Made by a program: the position numbers and the translations under genes. DNA of 64,000 nt from Dokdonella sp. (GTDB lineage Bacteria > Pseudomonadota > Gammaproteobacteria > Xanthomonadales > Rhodanobacteraceae): positions 1,240,001-1,304,000 of the forward strand of contig JADJQH010000002.1 in the NCBI GenBank assembly GCA_016712865.1, written 5' to 3'. This document shows positions 26,841 to 36,401 of the stretch, one piece after another. The notes below the pieces were generated by a model. It was not told where the DNA came from and ran no database searches. It saw only the letters and a list, made by a program, of their open reading frames with translations. How positions within the stretch are numbered: the stretch's first letter is position 1; every line of letters starts with the position of its first letter.

Positions 26841-28033
26841 GTGGAAACCTCCAATTGATCGATCTGGCGTGCGGCCAGGAATGCGGCGACGGCCGATAGC
26901 GCAAGCACGGCCACGGACAGCCAGATCAGCAAATCGAAATTGTCCGAACGCAGCAGCAGGCCAGCGACCAGTGGACCGGACGCAAGGCCGCACTTGGAAA
27001 CGAATCCGCCCAGCGTGGCCAGCCTGCCGCTGGCATCGAGCCGGGAGATCATGCCAAACAAATACGGCACCACGAACGACCAGGTGATGGCGGTGCCGAT
27101 GTTGGCGATGAGAAAGACCAGAGGATTTGAACTCCACAGGAATCCTGCCGTACCCAGGAGGGTCAGCAGGAAGGCCGCAAGCAGCGGACGCAGGCGACCG
27201 TAGCGTGCGCCCATGACGATCACCAGCACGGCGCCTGCGGTGCCGATCCAGGTGGCCCAACCCAATGCATCGCCGATGAATCCGCGCTCAAGGTGCGCAT
27301 GTTCACCGAGGCGGATGATGAACGCGGCCAAGGCCATGTTGCCGGCCTGGAACAGGAACAGGGCCAGCAGCGAAAGCAGTACGGTGCATCGGCGATACCC
27401 GGCCGGCGTGCCGGTCGTGATCTCGCTTTTTGCGTTTTCCGCCAGTGCACGCGGCACCGCCAGCATGGAAACGAGGGCAAGCGCGGTCAGTCCGGCCAGC
27501 ACCATGAACAGGATGCGCGCACCAAATTGCGGCACCAGTTGCGGCAGGAACATCACGCCCAGCCCACCCAGGCCAAATTGCAACACCAGCAGCACGCCAA
27601 AGGCACGGTCCGGCGAATGCAGGCGCGCCATCACCGAGTAGACGATGCCCACGCTCATGCCGGCGATGACGCCATGCACGCCACGCACGGCTGCAAGCAG
27701 ACCGGGCGCATGGATCAGTGTCGAAGCCAGGTCGATGGAAATCATCAACAGGAACAAGGCCAGCAGGGCCGGCCGCCAGCGCACGTGACGCACGATGAAC
27801 ACGGCACACAGGCTGCCGACGCTGGCGCCATAGATGTTGGCGGATCCCACCAGGCCCGCTTCGGCATTGGCGAAGCCGAGTGCGGTGATCAGGCCATCGA
27901 CAATTGCCGACATGATGTTGATGTAGAAAAAACCGGCGGTCGCCAGCAGGGCAAACAACAGGTACAGCCAGAGGCGATCATGGCGAACCACGCCCTCAGC
28001 CGCTGCATGATCTTGCATCTGCGACGGATTCAC
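26837..28033 (-). CDS. MFS transporter
   Basis: A 398-residue protein with twelve hydrophobic segments and an MFS-type loop after helix 2 (VRHVRWRPAL). It probably moves the substrate or product of the surrounding pathway across the inner membrane. The GTG at 28033 has GGAG 7 nt before it and overlaps the sulfotransferase stop by 4 nt (GTGA); ATG 28018 is a weaker alternative. Direction and substrate unknown. Confidence 0.88.
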   Translation of the reverse strand: MNPSQMQDHAAAEGVVRHDRLWLYLLFALLATAGFFYINIMSAIVDGLITALGFANAEAGLVGSANIYGASVGSLCAVFIVRHVRWRPALLALFLLMISIDLASTLIHAPGLLAAVRGVHGVIAGMSVGIVYSVMARLHSPDRAFGVLLVLQFGLGGLGVMFLPQLVPQFGARILFMVLAGLTALALVSMLAVPRALAENAKSEITTGTPAGYRRCTVLLSLLALFLFQAGNMALAAFIIRLGEHAHLERGFIGDALGWATWIGTAGAVLVIVMGARYGRLRPLLAAFLLTLLGTAGFLWSSNPLVFLIANIGTAITWSFVVPYLFGMISRLDASGRLATLGGFVSKCGLASGPLVAGLLLRSDNFDLLIWLSVAVLALSAVAAFLAARQIDQLEVST

Positions 28034-29679
28034 GCCGCATCTCCATCGTCGTGATCATCGATGCGGACGCCGCCGGCGCGCAGGGCATCACGCAAAGGTG
28101 CAAGTTCACTGGCGTAGCGCTTCCACAAGCCCACCGAGCTGGAATACATCGGCTGGCGCACCTGGGCGGCGCTGGCCGTCAGCGACGGCGAGGCATTGTT
28201 CTCGAACGCCAGGCATTGATCCTGCCAGGGCATGCCAATCCACTCGACCAGGCGCCGACTGATCCCCGCCTGATCCGCAACCAGGGCTTCGTAGTCGAGC
28301 TCGAACATGCGACCGGCCGGCAGCACGCTGCGCCAATGCTGCATGAGTCGGTCGTAGGCCAACCCGTAGCGGGCCAGATCGTCGAGGTCATAGGAAAACG
28401 GATAGGCCATGCGGAACAGGGTCTTGTACATCGCATAGCCCACATCCATCGGATTGCGTCGCACATGGATGATGCGCGCATCGGGCAAGGCGGCGGCAAT
28501 CAGTCCGAGGTAGAGGAAATTGACCGGCGTCTTGTCGATCTGGCGCGCCCCGCCATCGGCAGCCAGGTGCGCGCAATAGCGCTGACCCAATGCAGCGAAA
28601 TCAAGTTGCGTTGACCGCTCCACCAGCTCGGCCTTGCTACCGACCGCGCCGGCCATGCCGACCAGGGCCATGGCCAGGTCGCTGGTCTCGCCACGGCTGC
28701 TGATTTGCGTGTGCGAGCTGAGGATGCGATCCACCAGGGTGGTTCCGCTGCGTGGCAGGCCGACGATGAACACGGGCCGTGCATCGACGTGTCCGGCATG
28801 GGTTCGCGCGAAGAACGCTGCATCAAAGGCCTGCGCGATCAGGTGCATGGTTTCCATGTCATCGTCGACGCGATAGCTCAACTGCGCGCGTCGCGTGTCG
28901 GCGGCTTGTTTCAACGCGGCAAACGAATGCGCGTGCTCGCCGAGGTCTTCGTATTCCTTGGCCAGCGCATAACCCAGCGCAACGCGGGCAGGTGCCTTTG
29001 GCGCGGTTGCCTCAAGACGCGCTTGGAGTTCGGTTATGTGATTGCTCGCGGCCGTCTGCCTGCGCAAGGTCGAGCGGTTGTACCAGGCATCGCTGTCAGC
29101 GGGCTTCAGGGCGATGACGCGATCCAGCGCCGCCTCGGCCTCGTTGAGCTTGCCGAGGGCAATCAAGGCGGTGGCATGGTTGTAGATGATCGCGGCATTG
29201 CCGGGTTCGCGCTGCCGCGACGCACGCTGGCAGCGCTCTGCCTCGGCGTGCATGCCGAGCACCGTGTAGCGCTGGGCAACATCCTGCAGCAGGCGCGGCG
29301 GATGGCGGGCGGCTTCGGCTTCCAGGGCTTGCAGGGTTTCGACACAGGCTTGCTGCCTGCCGGATGCGTGCAGCAGATCGACATCCAGCATGCGCGCCGA
29401 AACCAGACCGGGATGGCGTACGAGGACGTGATCCAGCGCCTCCCGTGCTTCGGCAAGCCGTGACTGCGCGCGCAATGCGTGTGCCAGCAGCACGTGCAGC
29501 TGCGGATCATCCGCTGCATTCAAGAGCAAGGCACGCGCCGCGTGTTCGGCGGCGCGCGCCTGCCCCGAGCCGAGCAGGGCCTCTATCCGATTCAGCGCCT
29601 GCTCGACGTCCCGCGTTGGCATGTTCAATCGTGTTGGTACCAATCGACGTGCTGGATCAGCATGGGGTACTGATTGCAT
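28030..29679 (-). CDS. TPR-containing sulfotransferase
   Basis: A 549-residue protein. Residues 1-240 are TPR-like helix pairs (for example IIYNHATALIALGKLNEAEAALDRVIALKP). The C-terminal half is a sulfotransferase domain with the PAPS 5'-phosphosulfate loop in FIVGLPRSGTTLVDRILSSH and the 3'-phosphate site in RIIHVRRNPMDVGYAMY. Such fusions are often next to TonB receptors in proteobacteria (recollection). The start is uncertain: ATG 29679 or ATG 29622, with no good ribosome site at either. Its acceptor, a small molecule, peptide or glycan, is unknown. Co-transcribed between the receptor and the MFS gene. Confidence 0.88.
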   Translation of the reverse strand: MQSVPHADPARRLVPTRLNMPTRDVEQALNRIEALLGSGQARAAEHAARALLLNAADDPQLHVLLAHALRAQSRLAEAREALDHVLVRHPGLVSARMLDVDLLHASGRQQACVETLQALEAEAARHPPRLLQDVAQRYTVLGMHAEAERCQRASRQREPGNAAIIYNHATALIALGKLNEAEAALDRVIALKPADSDAWYNRSTLRRQTAASNHITELQARLEATAPKAPARVALGYALAKEYEDLGEHAHSFAALKQAADTRRAQLSYRVDDDMETMHLIAQAFDAAFFARTHAGHVDARPVFIVGLPRSGTTLVDRILSSHTQISSRGETSDLAMALVGMAGAVGSKAELVERSTQLDFAALGQRYCAHLAADGGARQIDKTPVNFLYLGLIAAALPDARIIHVRRNPMDVGYAMYKTLFRMAYPFSYDLDDLARYGLAYDRLMQHWRSVLPAGRMFELDYEALVADQAGISRRLVEWIGMPWQDQCLAFENNASPSLTASAAQVRQPMYSSSVGLWKRYASELAPLRDALRAGGVRIDDHDDGDAA

Positions 29680-29728
29680 CACAGGATGGGCCCGCTCCCA
29701 AGATTGTCCATGCCGCCCCCAGGACCCT

Positions 29729-32137
29729 TCAGAACCGGTAGCTGACCGTCACACCGATGGTGCGCGGCAAGGTGACCAGTGCCTTGGAGCCATTGCCGTA
29801 ATAGTTCTGCGCAGGCGATGTGCCCATGTAGAGCTCGGTGTAGACGCCGTTGACCGCATCGGTGTTGCCGATGTTCTTGATCCACAACGTGGTATCCCAA
29901 GCGCTGCGGCTGTAGGTCATGGATGCGTTGACGATGGTGTAGGCATCGAGGTCCACATCGAAGCGCGGGCTCAGGCTCAGTGCATTGCGCATGTCCGACT
30001 GGTGGTAGATGTCGCCGCGAATGGTGAGCAGGCCATTGGCCAGCGGAATACCGTATCCGGCTGATGCATTGAAGCGGTGCTCGGGCGCACCCGGCAGGCG
30101 GTCTCCCTTGTAACCGACCAGGTAGGCACCATCGGCCGCCACTGCGTCGGCTTCCAGTTGGGCATCGGTGTAGGTGTAGCCCAACGCGTAGGTGAATCCG
30201 TCTCCGGCGCTGCCGGCAATCTCCAGCTCGATGCCGCGCGTGCTCGCTTCATCGGCATTCTGCACGGCGAAGAATCCCCAGTTCGTGGTCGAACTGTTGA
30301 TCTGCGGATCACTCCAGTCCACGTAGAACACGTTGGCGTTGTAGGTCATGCGCCCGACCGCGCCTTTCACGCCGAGCTCGTAGTTGCGCACGGTGTCGGC
30401 CTTGTAGGTGGTCCAGGCCGCATCCTCGGCAAAGTTGCCGGTGGTTGGCGTGCCATTGGTGCCGCCCCGTCGATAGCCCTCGGAAATGGTCGCGTAGAGC
30501 TGGTTGGATGGCGAGAATTTCCACGACACATTGCCCTTGAACAGGGTGTCGCTGTCACTTTCGCTGCCGCTTGAATCCGAGCTGTCGATGATGGATGAGT
30601 ACAGCCCCGTGGTCTGCTGCACGCGGGTATCGGATTCGTCGCGGAAGTGGCGGAAGCCGCCGGTGAAATCGACGCTGTCCGTCGCGTGCCAGGTGAGCTC
30701 GCCGTAGAACGCGGTTTCCTTGAACTTCTCGCGCTGGCGATAGAGATAGTCCTGGTCGCTGACCACCGCATCGGCGAACGCCGGATACGCCGCATCCCAC
30801 CATTGCTTGAAGCCGCGCAGGAAACTGTCCTGCGAACTGCGCCGCTTCTGGTCCTGGTAGTACGCACCGAGCACATAGTCGACGGTCTCGCCGGCGTTCG
30901 AGGTGAGGCGCAACTCCTGGGTGAAGGCCTCGTCGCCGTAGGTGCGTACGGCCGAAGCCATCGGTCGCGGATAGTTGTAGTAGAACGAGGCCAACCATCC
31001 GTTGCCGGCATAGAAGCCGGTGTTCTCGCTGGTGATGTCGCCTTCGTGGTTGTAGCTCGACGTGCTGGAGGTCAGGGTGGCAAAGCCGAGGTCGATGTTC
31101 GCTTCGAGGCTGGCCAGGTTCACGTGGCGGTCGGCCGGCTCAAGCTGCGCCGAGCCGACTTCGAGATCACCATAGGGAATGCCGAAGCCATCCGTGCCGA
31201 GCGAGGTTCCGCGACGTCCGCCAAAGCGGTCGGCCTGCGCCATGTAGCTCAGGGTCAGGTCAAAGGTGTCACTCGGTCGCCACAACAGGGAGGCACGGCC
31301 GTAGGACTGTTCGACCGTATCGGCATCCTCCTTCACCCGATAGGACGCGGCGGGATCGAGTGTCCCGGCCGGTGCAACCGGAATGCCCTGTCCATCGAGC
31401 ACATAGAGATTGCGGTAGTCGGTGATGCCCGGGAAATCGTTGATCGTCGTGTTGAGTCGGATCGCCAGGGTGTCGGCCAGCGGAATGTTCAGGGTTGCCG
31501 AAGCGGATCCGCCGATGTCATCCGAATGCTTGACGCTGGAGCCGCTCAGGCTGACGCGGCCGCTGAAGGCTTCGGTGTCCGGTTCGCGCAGGATGAAACG
31601 CACCGCGCCGCCGAGGGCACCGGATCCGTACAAGGTGCCCTGCGGGCCACGCAGGATCTCGACACGCTCGATGTCGGACAACAGGAAGTTGGCGAACAGC
31701 GGGGTCTTGTCGACGTAGGTGGCCACGGTTGCGGCGGCGGACACCGCGTAATCACCGAGCGCGGAACTGTCGACATTGAGGCCGCGGATGCGGATGCCGC
31801 TGACCACGCTGGAGTTGCGCGCGCCACGGTCGATCACGCCCACGCCGGGAACGCTGCGCATCAGCTCGGCGGTATCGAGGATGTTGGCTTCCTCGATGCT
31901 GTCACCGGAAACCGCGCTGATGTTGTAGGGCACGGCAAGGATGTTTTCCTCGCGGCCCTGCGCGGTGACCGTGACCGGCGCCAATTCCGTTGTTTCGCCC
32001 GGCTCCTTGGTGTCGTCGCCGGTCTGCGCGAAGGCCGGCGCCTGGACCAGCAAGGCGCTGGCAATGGCCACGGCAAGCACCGTGTGACGCGGCCTGCGCG
32101 ATTGCATCCGCGCATTGATCGTGTTCCTGGAATTCAT
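29729..32137 (-). CDS. TonB-dependent outer membrane receptor
   Basis: An 802-residue receptor from ATG 32137. Signal peptide (about 1-38, AFA-Q), a TonB box-like stretch (ELAPVTVTA, about 52-60), a plug domain with the PGVGVIDRGARN ... RIRGLNVDS segment and VEILRGPQGTLYGSGALGGAVRF, then a large beta-barrel ending in the aromatic VSYRF. It imports a bulky ligand with TonB energy. It lies between the nitrilase-like gene (52 nt upstream) and the sulfotransferase (about 49 nt downstream), so the ligand is likely the substrate of this locus. The barrel does not show which one. Confidence 0.93.
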   Translation of the reverse strand: MNSRNTINARMQSRRPRHTVLAVAIASALLVQAPAFAQTGDDTKEPGETTELAPVTVTAQGREENILAVPYNISAVSGDSIEEANILDTAELMRSVPGVGVIDRGARNSSVVSGIRIRGLNVDSSALGDYAVSAAATVATYVDKTPLFANFLLSDIERVEILRGPQGTLYGSGALGGAVRFILREPDTEAFSGRVSLSGSSVKHSDDIGGSASATLNIPLADTLAIRLNTTINDFPGITDYRNLYVLDGQGIPVAPAGTLDPAASYRVKEDADTVEQSYGRASLLWRPSDTFDLTLSYMAQADRFGGRRGTSLGTDGFGIPYGDLEVGSAQLEPADRHVNLASLEANIDLGFATLTSSTSSYNHEGDITSENTGFYAGNGWLASFYYNYPRPMASAVRTYGDEAFTQELRLTSNAGETVDYVLGAYYQDQKRRSSQDSFLRGFKQWWDAAYPAFADAVVSDQDYLYRQREKFKETAFYGELTWHATDSVDFTGGFRHFRDESDTRVQQTTGLYSSIIDSSDSSGSESDSDTLFKGNVSWKFSPSNQLYATISEGYRRGGTNGTPTTGNFAEDAAWTTYKADTVRNYELGVKGAVGRMTYNANVFYVDWSDPQINSSTTNWGFFAVQNADEASTRGIELEIAGSAGDGFTYALGYTYTDAQLEADAVAADGAYLVGYKGDRLPGAPEHRFNASAGYGIPLANGLLTIRGDIYHQSDMRNALSLSPRFDVDLDAYTIVNASMTYSRSAWDTTLWIKNIGNTDAVNGVYTELYMGTSPAQNYYGNGSKALVTLPRTIGVTVSYRF

Positions 32138-32189
32138 GTTTGCGTATCCCCCATTTGCATGTTGCGTGACGATTCGGCGGTTGCGGGTT

Positions 32190-33080
32190 TTACAGTTGCT
32201 TTGGCATCTCAAGCGGGCCCAGGGCATCCAGCGCAGACGATTCGGCCCGCGCAGCGCCATAGGCCGGATAGACGATCGGGTTGTCGCGAAAACTCTTCAG
32301 CGGTTGGCCCAGTCCGTGCCAGCCACGCGCGCGGCAGCGCCGCAGGTAGGCGAAGTCCACTTCGAAGGGCATGATTTCGCGGCCCACGCCGGCCTGGTAG
32401 ATGACCTCGCCGCCGGGTCCACAGATCACCGACTGGCCGACACCCAGCTCACCGGCGACATTCACGTCGACGAAGTAGCATTGGTTGGTCATTGCACTGG
32501 AGCGCGCCATGCAGATTTCGACATCGCGATCGATGGTGTTGGTCATGGTCGGATGCAGGATCACTTCCGCGCCCAGGCTGACCAGCGAACGGGTGGTCTC
32601 CGGAAACCACATGTCGTAGCAGATCGAGATGCCGAAGCGCCCCGCGCCGGGCACATCGAAAACGACGAATTCGCGACCGGCTTCAATGGATCGCTCGTAC
32701 GGCTGGAACGGGAAAATCTTGCGGTAGCGGGCAACCACCTCGCCGCGCGGATTGATCACCGGCGTGGTGTTGTGGACCGCACCGTCACGCAGTTCGTAGA
32801 GCGAACCCGGAATCAACCACAGGCCATGCTCTGCGGCCACGCGGCACAGGCGCTGTTCTGCATCGCCAGGCATGCATTGGGCGTGGTCGAGGCCTGCGCC
32901 AAATCCGCACAACTCCCCGGCAAGGATCATGCGCACCCACGGAAATCGCCTGGCCACGCCCGCGATCTCGGCACTGAGTGCATCGAGGTTGTCGCCTGAC
33001 GTCAGCGCAAGCTGGAGTCCGGCGATGCCGAAGGACGTGGATGTACCCGCATGCGGGTCGGCTGGATTGTGTTCGGCCAA
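32190..33080 (-). CDS. carbon-nitrogen hydrolase (nitrilase superfamily amidase)
   Basis: A 296-residue enzyme with the Glu-Lys-Cys triad of the superfamily: LAGELCGFG (Glu), YRKIFPF (Lys) and SICYDMWFPE (Cys). These enzymes cleave amide or nitrile C-N bonds. The start is TTG 33080: the frame closes at 33138 and no ATG or GTG precedes the conserved FGIAGLQLAL segment. That puts the gene 61 nt downstream of paired direct repeats (33141-33174). It is the first gene of the run towards 23636. Confidence 0.88.
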   Translation of the reverse strand: MAEHNPADPHAGTSTSFGIAGLQLALTSGDNLDALSAEIAGVARRFPWVRMILAGELCGFGAGLDHAQCMPGDAEQRLCRVAAEHGLWLIPGSLYELRDGAVHNTTPVINPRGEVVARYRKIFPFQPYERSIEAGREFVVFDVPGAGRFGISICYDMWFPETTRSLVSLGAEVILHPTMTNTIDRDVEICMARSSAMTNQCYFVDVNVAGELGVGQSVICGPGGEVIYQAGVGREIMPFEVDFAYLRRCRARGWHGLGQPLKSFRDNPIVYPAYGAARAESSALDALGPLEMPKQL

Positions 33081-33140
33081 GGCAGGATCCGTCGCGTTCC
33101 GGTATGCAGCGACGTTAGCGCCAGATCGAACCGCTCCTTA

Positions 33141-33174
33141 GGGCCAGTTGCAACCCGGGTTTGGGGCCAGTTGC
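33141..33174. promoter_or_regulatory. paired direct repeat upstream of the nitrilase gene, proposed MocR operator
   Basis: GGGCCAGTTGC occurs twice, at 33141-33151 and 33164-33174, exactly 23 bp apart, with the palindrome AACCCGGGTT between them. On the minus strand a possible -35/-10 pair, TTGCAA-17 nt-TTCGAT, overlaps the promoter-proximal repeat. A second pair with the same period lies upstream of gabT (36402-36431). MocR proteins are known to bind direct repeats. Binding by the adjacent regulator is inferred. Confidence 0.55.
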
Positions 33175-33203
33175 TGCTGCGCCGCGATCACCGGCCTGCA
33201 TGT

Positions 33204-35018
33204 TCAGCGCGTCGCTGGCGGACGTCGCGGCTTGCGCAGGATGATCGCGGTATCGGCAAGCAAGCCGTCATCGGCGTACCAGCGCAGCTGGTCACCATCG
33301 ATGACGATGCGGAATCCGGTGACTTCGGCATACGCCCAGCGCTGCCATTGGCGATACCAGTGATCGCCGTCCACCCACCAGCGTCCCTGGTCGCAATCCT
33401 CGCCGGCGTAACCGGCACTGCCGGCCAGTTCGCCGTTGGCACGCACCTCCAGCGTGGCCGGATCGCCGTACACCGTGCTGTAGAGCAGGGTTGCGCCCGC
33501 CATCTTCCTGCGCAGCGCAGTGCCACGCAGCGGCGCCTGCGCATCATCCTCGATCCGCCGGGAAGCCGGGCTGAGATCGCCACGGATCAGGCGCGACAGC
33601 GCCCTCACCCCGTCGCGGATCTGCGCCTCTTCGATGCCGGTGACGCCCATGCACAGCACCTCGCGCCCACCGTCGAGCCGGCTTGGCTCAACCAGCACGC
33701 CGATGGCCGCCGCGTTTCGCGCGAATTCGCGACTGTCCATGGGTGGCGGCAGGCTCACCCAGTAGGCGCTGGCCCCCGGCAGGGTGTGGATGCTGACCTG
33801 TTGGTGCAGGTAATGATTGAGTGCGTCACGCAGCGCCGTGCGTCGCGACTCGAGCACGCGCCCACTGCGCAGCAAGGCCGCCGAGTAGTGTCCGAGTCCG
33901 ATGAAGTATGCCCAAGCGCGTTGCAGCAGGTTCGGCAGCTGCGCGCCCTGGATGTGTCGCAACTGGCGCAGGCGTTCGATGAAGTCGGCATCGCTGACGA
34001 TCATGCCGGGCGCCTCGCCGCAGGAAATCGCCGGCGCGAAGCTGCCCACGTAAACCACCCGACGCCCGCTGTCGATTGCGCGCAGGGCCGGCGCCAGGTG
34101 ACTGCCATCGCGCGCACCGGCCGGCATGTCGTGTTCAACCAGCACCGCGTTGGCCGCAGCGATTCGTGCAAGCAGTTGGCGCGGGCGCGATGAGTTGGCG
34201 GCATAGCTGCGCTTGCAACTGCTCACCACCACGGCACCATTGGGCAGGGGTTTGCCATCGTGGGCATCGAGCATGGACAAATCGGCCTGGCGATCCCGCA
34301 TGCGACGCTCGAATTCGGCATCGACCGGGGCCTCCAGCACCACGGGCGTGCCGCGTCCAACCAGCAGGCTGCCAACCAGCTGCAGGGCCTGCCGTGCGGA
34401 AAGCGTCAGCAGCACCTGGTCGGCGTCGGCATCGATGCCACGCATCGGCAACACCTTGCTGCGCACTTCGTCGACGAGGCCGGCATCATCCCCTTCGCCT
34501 GCGCTGCGGATGATGCCGTCTATCTCGTGGCGGGAAGATGCCAGGCGCAGCGCCTCGCGCCACTCGGAGTTGGGAATCAGGCTGGAATCGACGCACCCGT
34601 CGATGAAGGGATACGGGTATTGATGCCAGTTGCCGGGGCAGCGGAAGCCACGATCATCCGGCGCCGCCGGCAGGCGTTCCAGCAGCGGACCCGCCGGCGC
34701 CGGCGCGCGGTTTGCCACGGCAATGCGCACGCTGGCCACTTCGGTAGCCACGAAGATGCCACTGCGTGCGCGACTGACGATGTGGCCTTCGGCAAGCAGC
34801 GCGTCGTAGGCCAGGCTGACCGTGTTGCGCGACACGCCGATGCGTTCGGCCAGGCTGCGCGACGAGGGCAGGCGTCGACCGGGACGCAGCACGCCGCGAT
34901 GAATGGCATCGATCAGCTTCTGGCGAAGCTGGTGCTGGAGACTCAACCCGTCGGTCGGGTCGAGAACGATATTGAGGTCATCCATGCTGCGCGGATCACG
35001 CCTGCCCACCGGATTCAT
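33204..35018 (-). CDS. MocR-type GntR/aminotransferase-like regulator, PLP lysine absent, extra C-terminal domain
   Basis: A 604-residue protein. Residues about 20-90 are a GntR winged helix (LRQKLIDAIHRGVLRPG, LAERIGVSRNTVSLAYDAL). Residues about 110-470 follow the fold-type-I aminotransferase of MocR proteins, but where others have GTFSKTLxPGLRLG this one has GSFAPAISCGEAPG, so the PLP-binding Lys is missing. EDDYDSEF is EHDMPAGA. About 100 further residues (RWWVDGDHWYRQWQRWAY) form an additional domain absent from ordinary MocR (450-500 residues). ATG 35018 is used; ATG 34985 is possible. It separates gabT from the operon and probably controls both. Confidence 0.85.
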   Translation of the reverse strand: MNPVGRRDPRSMDDLNIVLDPTDGLSLQHQLRQKLIDAIHRGVLRPGRRLPSSRSLAERIGVSRNTVSLAYDALLAEGHIVSRARSGIFVATEVASVRIAVANRAPAPAGPLLERLPAAPDDRGFRCPGNWHQYPYPFIDGCVDSSLIPNSEWREALRLASSRHEIDGIIRSAGEGDDAGLVDEVRSKVLPMRGIDADADQVLLTLSARQALQLVGSLLVGRGTPVVLEAPVDAEFERRMRDRQADLSMLDAHDGKPLPNGAVVVSSCKRSYAANSSRPRQLLARIAAANAVLVEHDMPAGARDGSHLAPALRAIDSGRRVVYVGSFAPAISCGEAPGMIVSDADFIERLRQLRHIQGAQLPNLLQRAWAYFIGLGHYSAALLRSGRVLESRRTALRDALNHYLHQQVSIHTLPGASAYWVSLPPPMDSREFARNAAAIGVLVEPSRLDGGREVLCMGVTGIEEAQIRDGVRALSRLIRGDLSPASRRIEDDAQAPLRGTALRRKMAGATLLYSTVYGDPATLEVRANGELAGSAGYAGEDCDQGRWWVDGDHWYRQWQRWAYAEVTGFRIVIDGDQLRWYADDGLLADTAIILRKPRRPPATR

Positions 35019-35067
35019 GACGACCTGTCCAGCATAGCAGCGTGGTCTGCCCCGGCCGGAGCCACGG

Positions 35068-36348
35068 TCAATCCGAGGCGAGCGCCTGCCCAAGCAAGGC
35101 CATGCCTTCGGCCAGCACCGCATCACCGATGGTCAATGGATAGAGCAGGCGCACGGCTTCGCCCTGCGCGCCACATCCCAGCACGATCAGGCCCAGCGCG
35201 TGCGCCTTCTTGAGCACGGCCTGGGCCGCCAGCGGATCGACCTCGTCGCTGCCGCGTGCTGCCAGGAGGTCGAACGCAATCATCGAACCCAGCGCGCGCA
35301 CATGTCCTATCGGGCGCAGATCACTGCGCGCGGCAAAGGCCTGCAACTGCGCGACAACACGCTCGCCCAAGGCACGCGAGCGCGCGCACAGGTTCTGCTC
35401 CTCGATGACATCAAGCACGGCCAAGGCCGCTGCGCAGGCAATCGGTGAACCGGCATAGGTGCCGCCGAGTCCTCCCGGATCAACCGCATCCATCACCTCG
35501 GCGCGACCAATGACGCCGGAAAGGGGAAAGCCGCCGCCGAGCGCCTTGGCCACCGTGATCAGGTCGGGCCGGATGCCGGAATGCTCGATGCCGAACATCG
35601 TGCCGGTGCGAGCAAACCCGCTTTGCACCTCGTCGGCAATCAACACGATGCCGTTGTCATCGGCAATGCGACGCAGCGCCTGCAGCAACTCCGGCGGCGC
35701 GACATGGAACCCACCTTCGCCCTGCACCGGCTCGATGATGATCGCGGCCACCTCGTCGGCGGCAACATCGGTCTTGAACAACTGGTGCAGCGCCTTGATG
35801 CTGGCATCGACGCTGATGCCCTGGTGCGAAACCGGAAACGGCACATGGAAGACTTCCGGCGGCATCGGGCCGAAACCGCGCTTGTACGGTGCGGTCTTGC
35901 CGGTCAGCGCCATGGACATGAAGCTGCGCCCGTGGAACGCGCCGGAGAACGCGATCAGCGCCGAGCGGCCGGTTGCCTTGCGCGCGATCTTCACCGCGTT
36001 TTCCACCGCCTCGGCACCGGTCGAGAAGAAGATGGAGCGCGCTGGCGAGCCCAGCGGCGCCAGAGCGTTCAAGCGCTCGGCAAGGGCAATGTAGGTTTCA
36101 TACGCGGTGACCTGGAACGCGGTATGCGTGAAGCGGTCGATCTGCGCATGCGCTGCCGCCATCACGCGCGGATGGCAATGGCCGACATTGAGCACGCCGA
36201 TGCCACAGGCAAAGTCGATGAAGCGCCTGCCCTCGACATCCCACAGTTCGGCATTCAAGGCCCGGTCGGCAAACACCGGCAAGGCGGTGGCGACACCGCG
36301 CGGAACGGCTGCCTCGCGTCGCCCCAGCAAGTTGGTATTGTTGGTCAT
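35068..36348 (-). CDS. gabT: 4-aminobutyrate-type (class III) aminotransferase
   Basis: A 426-residue PLP enzyme that moves the amino group of GABA or a similar omega-amino acid to 2-oxoglutarate. Seen: FFSTGAEAVENAVKIAR, AFHGRSFMSMALTGK, IIIEPVQGEGGF, LIADEVQSGFARTG and ITVAKALGGGFPLSG, where the Lys is the expected Schiff-base residue. ATG 36348 is best placed after GAGG; ATG 36351 is adjacent. Promoter-like TTCAAT-17 nt-GATATT lies at about 36410-36440 on the minus strand, overlapping the paired direct repeats. Confidence 0.92.
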   Translation of the reverse strand: MTNNTNLLGRREAAVPRGVATALPVFADRALNAELWDVEGRRFIDFACGIGVLNVGHCHPRVMAAAHAQIDRFTHTAFQVTAYETYIALAERLNALAPLGSPARSIFFSTGAEAVENAVKIARKATGRSALIAFSGAFHGRSFMSMALTGKTAPYKRGFGPMPPEVFHVPFPVSHQGISVDASIKALHQLFKTDVAADEVAAIIIEPVQGEGGFHVAPPELLQALRRIADDNGIVLIADEVQSGFARTGTMFGIEHSGIRPDLITVAKALGGGFPLSGVIGRAEVMDAVDPGGLGGTYAGSPIACAAALAVLDVIEEQNLCARSRALGERVVAQLQAFAARSDLRPIGHVRALGSMIAFDLLAARGSDEVDPLAAQAVLKKAHALGLIVLGCGAQGEAVRLLYPLTIGDAVLAEGMALLGQALASD

Positions 36349-36401
36349 CATCTCACCTCGGCACAGGCGCCAAGCTTGCGAAGCGCGGGCCGCGGCGCAT
36401 A

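Noticed and set aside
26841-27260. Possible longer N-terminus of the aldehyde dehydrogenase
   Set aside because: This part overlaps the MFS gene fully and has no dehydrogenase sequence; GTG 26840 with GGAGG fits the normal family length.
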